This document shows positions 43,093-46,099 of a DNA stretch of 46,099 bases, piece by piece. A model generated the notes under the pieces. The model was not told the origin of the DNA. It worked only from the letters and a program-made list of their open reading frames with translations, and did not search any database. Position 1 is the first letter of the stretch, and each line of letters opens with the position of its first letter. Source of the stretch: Lysobacteraceae bacterium (GTDB taxonomy: Bacteria > Pseudomonadota > Gammaproteobacteria > Xanthomonadales > Xanthomonadaceae); NCBI GenBank assembly GCA_021299355.1, contig JAJTGG010000007.1:1-46099 (forward strand). Direction: 5' to 3'. The translations under genes were made by a program, and so were the position numbers.

Positions 43093-44024
43093 TGCGTGCA
43101 TACACCATGGTTTTGGCCGCGCTGTTGCTGGCCGGTTGCCAGCAGGCCCCGAGTCCGGAGCAATTGGCCAAGGAAAAAGCCGAAAAAATGAAACATTACA
43201 GTGAAGTCATGCAGTGGCGTACGGATCGCATCGCACGCTTGACCAAACCCGACGGCTGGCTGTCCTTGGTCGGGATGCATTGGCTGCCGAAGTCGGGAGT
43301 AACCCGGGTCGGTTCGGGCGAAGCCAACGGCACGCGTCTCACGGTCGGTCCGGACAAGCTCGGTCTGATTACGATCGATGAAGCAAAACAGGTCTGGTTG
43401 CAGCCGGAAAACGGCGTCGCACTCCGCATCGATGGCCAGCCCGCCACTGGCCGGACCAAGCTGGTCCCGGATACCCAGGGCACGGCTACGGTGGTCGGTT
43501 TCAATGACGGCAAAGCCAGTTTCATCGTAATCGAGCGCGGCGGCCGCTTGGCGCTGCGCGTGCGCGATGCCGAGGCGGAGACGCGGGTCAAATTCACCGG
43601 CATCGACTATTTCCCGGTGGATACCGCCTTCCGTTACACGGCGACCTTCACGCCGCATGATGCCGGACGTACCATCGACATCGTCAATATTCTCGGCATG
43701 GTCGAGCCGATGATGAATCCTGGAACGGTGACCTTCAGCGCCGGTGAACAGACCTTCACCCTGGAAACCATCGATGAGGGCGATCACCGATTGTTCCTGG
43801 TGTTCGCGGACCGCACTTCCGGCAAGGAAAGTTACGCCGCCGCCCGCTTCCTGTATGCCGAATACCCAGGGGCAGATGGCAAGACGGTCGTCGATTTCAA
43901 CAAGGCCTACAATCCGCCCTGCGCCTTCACGGCATTCTCGACCTGTCCGATGCCACCACCGGAGAACCGGATGGATATGGCGGTAATTGCCGGTGAGAAA
44001 AAACCGCGCAAAATCACACCATGA
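43089..44024 (+). CDS. DUF1684 lipoprotein
   Basis: The 311-residue protein has a lipoprotein signal (LLLAGC, Cys17) and the DUF1684 body: [24 protein letters not shown], the phosphate-type loop region, [23 protein letters not shown] and the C-terminal signature [27 protein letters not shown]. No activity is known for the family. ATG at 43089 overlaps the mutL stop (ATGA); a second ATG follows at once. AGGGGAAG precedes. It is coupled downstream with a TraB/GumN gene. Confidence 0.9.
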   Translation: MMRAYTMVLAALLLAGCQQAPSPEQLAKEKAEKMKHYSEVMQWRTDRIARLTKPDGWLSLVGMHWLPKSGVTRVGSGEANGTRLTVGPDKLGLITIDEAKQVWLQPENGVALRIDGQPATGRTKLVPDTQGTATVVGFNDGKASFIVIERGGRLALRVRDAEAETRVKFTGIDYFPVDTAFRYTATFTPHDAGRTIDIVNILGMVEPMMNPGTVTFSAGEQTFTLETIDEGDHRLFLVFADRTSGKESYAAARFLYAEYPGADGKTVVDFNKAYNPPCAFTAFSTCPMPPPENRMDMAVIAGEKKPRKITP

Positions 44025-44908
44025 GAAAAATCGCGATTTGGCTCGGGCTGACCTGTCTGGCTGCCGGTTGCGCATCGGGAACAGCGAGCACGCCAGCAAT
44101 CTGGAAGGTCAGCGATGCCGATAACCGCGTTTATCTGCTCGGTTCCTTCCATGCTCTGAAAGCCGAGGATTATCCGCTATCAGAAAACGTGTTGAATGCC
44201 TATGCCGATGCCGAACGAATGGCTTTTGAAGTGGCGCCGCATGAACTGCAATCTCCCGACCTGGCGGCAAGAATGCAGCAGGCGGCGCTGTTACCGGCCG
44301 GACAGAATCTACAGGCGCTTCTGCCCGAAGCATCATGGCGCCGGCTGTCGGTCTGGAGCCAAACCAACCCGTCATTTCCCATCGCCAGTCTGAACCGGCT
44401 TGAACCTTGGTTTGTGGCGATACTTGTGGTCAATACCCGGGCAAAGGCGCAAGGCTTCGAGTCCGAACTTGGTGTAGACCGGCACTTCATGGCGGCGGCG
44501 CAGCCAGCGGCTAAACCGGCTATTGGACTGGAAAAAGCCAGCCAGCAAATCGACCTGTTTGATGGCATGCCACTTAAGGCGCAACAGCAGTTGTTGCAGG
44601 AGGCCCTGGAGGCCAATGTAGCGGACAATTCCCGCGATCTTGAGAAACTACGTCGCTTGTGGAAATCCGGCGATGTCAACGGTCTGCAACGCGAGACCGT
44701 CGCACGTATGCGTCGCGAGTATCCCGATCTTTACCAAAGCATAAACGTGGACCGTAACCATGCATGGTTGCCGCAGGTTCAAGCAATGCTCGATGATGAA
44801 GCAAGCGAAGACGCGATGGTTGTGGTCGGCGCGCTGCATTTGCTGGGTGATGACGGCCTCGTCCAGCTTTTACGGAAGAAGGGTTATCGTGTCGAACGCC
44901 TGAAGTAA
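44021..44908 (+). CDS. TraB/GumN family lipoprotein
   Basis: The 295-residue protein has a signal with lipobox LAAGC (Cys17) and a full TraB/GumN domain: WKVSDADNRVYLLGSFHALK near residue 30, then LGVDRHF, and the C-terminal VVVGALHLLGDDGLVQLLRKKGYRVERL. Members are thought to be metal-dependent proteases related to TIKI/erythromycin esterase folds, using GxxH and GxxxH histidines, here SFHAL and GALHLLG. The start overlaps the DUF1684 stop (ATGA). It ends one base before the convergent rnfB-like stop. Confidence 0.9.
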   Translation: MRKIAIWLGLTCLAAGCASGTASTPAIWKVSDADNRVYLLGSFHALKAEDYPLSENVLNAYADAERMAFEVAPHELQSPDLAARMQQAALLPAGQNLQALLPEASWRRLSVWSQTNPSFPIASLNRLEPWFVAILVVNTRAKAQGFESELGVDRHFMAAAQPAAKPAIGLEKASQQIDLFDGMPLKAQQQLLQEALEANVADNSRDLEKLRRLWKSGDVNGLQRETVARMRREYPDLYQSINVDRNHAWLPQVQAMLDDEASEDAMVVVGALHLLGDDGLVQLLRKKGYRVERLK

Positions 44909-44909
44909 G

Positions 44910-45320
44910 TCAGCGCGCAACGATGTCGATGCAATCGACCGGGCAGGGCGGAATGCACAGGTTGCAACCCGTGCACCATTCTGCAATAACGGTATGCATG
45001 CGTTTCGAAGCGCCGATGATGGCATCGACCGGACACGCCTGAATGCATTTGGTGCAGCCGATGCACTCGGCCTCGCGGATGATCACTACGCTTTCCGGCA
45101 GCACGGCTCCATGTTCCGGATTCAGGGATTTCGGGGCGACCCCGAGCAGCACTGCCAGTGCGCGGATTCCCTCATCCCCGCCGGGCGGGCACTGATTGAT
45201 GTCGGCACGGCCCTCGGCGACGGCTTCGGCATAAGGCCGGCAGCCGGCATAATCGCATTGACCGCATTGGGTCTGCGGCAGCAGCGCGTTGATGTCGTCG
45301 GCCGTCGGCCTGTTTGGCAT
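44910..45320 (-). CDS. Soluble RnfB-like iron-sulfur protein
   Basis: The 136-residue protein has a 4Fe-4S motif of the Fes domain (Cys19, Cys22, Cys27, Cys44 in [13 protein letters not shown]...QCPPGG) followed by a two-cluster ferredoxin domain (Cys86, 89, 92, 96 and Cys116, 119, 122, 126). RnfB of the Rnf complex has these same modules plus an N-terminal membrane helix, absent here. No rnfA, C, D, G or E lies nearby. It follows metG after two bases, so it is co-transcribed. A role as a soluble electron carrier is likely; the partner is unknown. Confidence 0.9.
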   Translation of the reverse strand: MPNRPTADDINALLPQTQCGQCDYAGCRPYAEAVAEGRADINQCPPGGDEGIRALAVLLGVAPKSLNPEHGAVLPESVVIIREAECIGCTKCIQACPVDAIIGASKRMHTVIAEWCTGCNLCIPPCPVDCIDIVAR

Positions 45321-45322
45321 GC

Positions 45323-46099
45323 TTATTTGACCGGATGCCCGGGTTGCGCGCCGTCATCGGCATCGAGCAGGTACAGCCCGTCATCGCCCCCGGCCGAGAG
45401 AATCATGCCTTCGGAAACGCCGAAGCGCATCTTTCGCGGTGCCAGATTGGCGATGAATACCACCTTGCGGCCAATCAGTTTTTCCGGCTCACCGTAACTG
45501 CCGCGGATGCCCGAGAAGATCTGGCGCTGGCCGAGCGGCCCGGCATCGAGCAGGAAGCGTAGCAGTTTGTCGGAGCCGTCCACGAGACCGCATTCCAGCA
45601 CCGTGCCAATACGCAGGTCGAGTTTGGCGAAATCGTCGATACCGATGGTGCCGGGTGTAGTTTCAGCAGCGGCCGCCTTTTTCGGTTCGGCGGCTTTAGC
45701 CGGTTTGGCATCGGCTGCAGGTGCGGCGGTGGTGGTGTCTTTGGAGGCGTCAATCATGGTTTGAATGTTCTTCGGGTCGATGCGGGTGAACAACGGGCTG
45801 TAGGCGGCGATGCGGTGGCCGAGCAACGGGGCGTTGAAATCGGCCCACTGTAGGATGGGGGCATTGAGGAACGCCTCGGCCTGCGTGGCAACCTGCGGCA
45901 GAATCGGCTTGAGTGCCACGGCCAGAACGCGGAAGAGATTGAGCGCCTGCGTGCATACGCCATGCAGCGCCCCGCTCTGATCGGGATCTTTGGCGAGCAC
46001 CCACGGCTTCTGTTCGTCAATGTAGCGGTTGGCGATATCGGCCAAAGCCATGATCTGGCGCAGGGCCTGGGCGGTTTCACCTTCCATATAGCTCTGCCG
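45323..46099 (-). CDS. metG: Methionyl-tRNA synthetase, C-terminal part (cut by window edge)
   Basis: MetG charges tRNAMet. The window holds the last 258 residues. The frame continues past the ATG at 46085-46087 to the right edge, so that ATG is internal. Visible are the helical anticodon-binding region ([20 protein letters not shown], a landmark string shortened here), an Ala/Lys/Pro-rich linker and the C-terminal tRNA-binding (OB-fold) dimer domain with [23 protein letters not shown] and [14 protein letters not shown]. The catalytic HIGH and KMSKS motifs lie outside. Confidence 0.96.
   Translation of the reverse strand, partial: RQSYMEGETAQALRQIMALADIANRYIDEQKPWVLAKDPDQSGALHGVCTQALNLFRVLAVALKPILPQVATQAEAFLNAPILQWADFNAPLLGHRIAAYSPLFTRIDPKNIQTMIDASKDTTTAAPAADAKPAKAAEPKKAAAAETTPGTIGIDDFAKLDLRIGTVLECGLVDGSDKLLRFLLDAGPLGQRQIFSGIRGSYGEPEKLIGRKVVFIANLAPRKMRFGVSEGMILSAGGDDGLYLLDADDGAQPGHPVK

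Noticed and set aside
42927-44099. 390-codon open frame antisense to the DUF1684 gene
   Set aside because: Shadow of a coupled operon on the plus strand.
1-46099. tRNA genes, CRISPR, IS elements or phage genes
   Set aside because: Gaps between genes are short and none shows cloverleaf, repeat-array, transposase or phage text.

Overview
This window looks like a chromosomal housekeeping segment of a moderately GC-rich gammaproteobacterium, most likely of the order Lysobacterales (Xanthomonadales). That placement is an inference from gene content and order: phoB-phoR-ppk1-ppx in one operon, a gcvR-like gene divergent from dapA-bamC, pcnB-folK-panB-panC-pgi (here damaged), a soluble RnfB-like ferredoxin next to metG, a fused RlmKL, an NAD-type isocitrate dehydrogenase, and a MutL with an endonuclease-type C-terminus. 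I see no tRNA, rRNA, insertion sequence, prophage, CRISPR array or defence island. Coding density is very high, and no stretch over 300 bases lacks a gene.

Layout. 1-6.9 kb: partial lipoprotein, purT, secreted endonuclease/exonuclease/phosphatase-fold protein, SemiSWEET, DUF4153 membrane protein, then a SCO1-psd pair. 6.9-11.5 kb: prmB, aroC, asd and a shortened FimV. 11.5-16 kb: a coupled amidase-tesB-DUF2007 operon, then a small alpha/beta hydrolase coupled to rlmKL. 16-26.1 kb: a long leftward block, phoB-phoR-ppk1-ppx-rlmJ-mfd, headed by a clear PHO box. 26.1-29.6 kb: bepA, the grxC/AhpD-like pair and icd. 29.6-34.3 kb: gcvR-like-phoH2-thiD leftward, dapA-bamC-like rightward and fdxA. 34.4-38.1 kb: pcnB, folK, a panB/panC fusion remnant and pgi. 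38.1-44.9 kb: queG and tsaE diverging from a 20-base gap, then amiC-mutL-DUF1684 lipoprotein-TraB/GumN lipoprotein. 44.9-46.1 kb: rnfB-like and the 3' part of metG.

How the genes work together. The PHO box links phosphate sensing (PhoBR) to polyphosphate synthesis and breakdown (Ppk1, Ppx). Translation-related genes recur: PrmB, RlmKL, RlmJ, QueG, TsaE and MetG. Genome maintenance is represented by Mfd and MutL, and envelope functions by BepA, a BamC-like lipoprotein, AmiC, an AmpD-like amidase, Psd and FimV.

The most notable points are: (i) an in-frame scar that joins the start of PanB to the last residues of PanC, which predicts loss of pantothenate synthesis at this locus; (ii) the queG/tsaE gap, in which overlapping -10 hexamers sit exactly 6 bases from each ATG, predicting two leaderless mRNAs from one bidirectional element; (iii) further TANNNT-N6-9-ATG arrangements at mfd, mutL, asd, the amidase gene and a 7-codon leader ORF before the SemiSWEET gene; and (iv) palindromic -10 regions at SCO1/prmB and icd. 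No unmistakably new multi-gene system was found. All regulatory calls are by eye and need transcript data.
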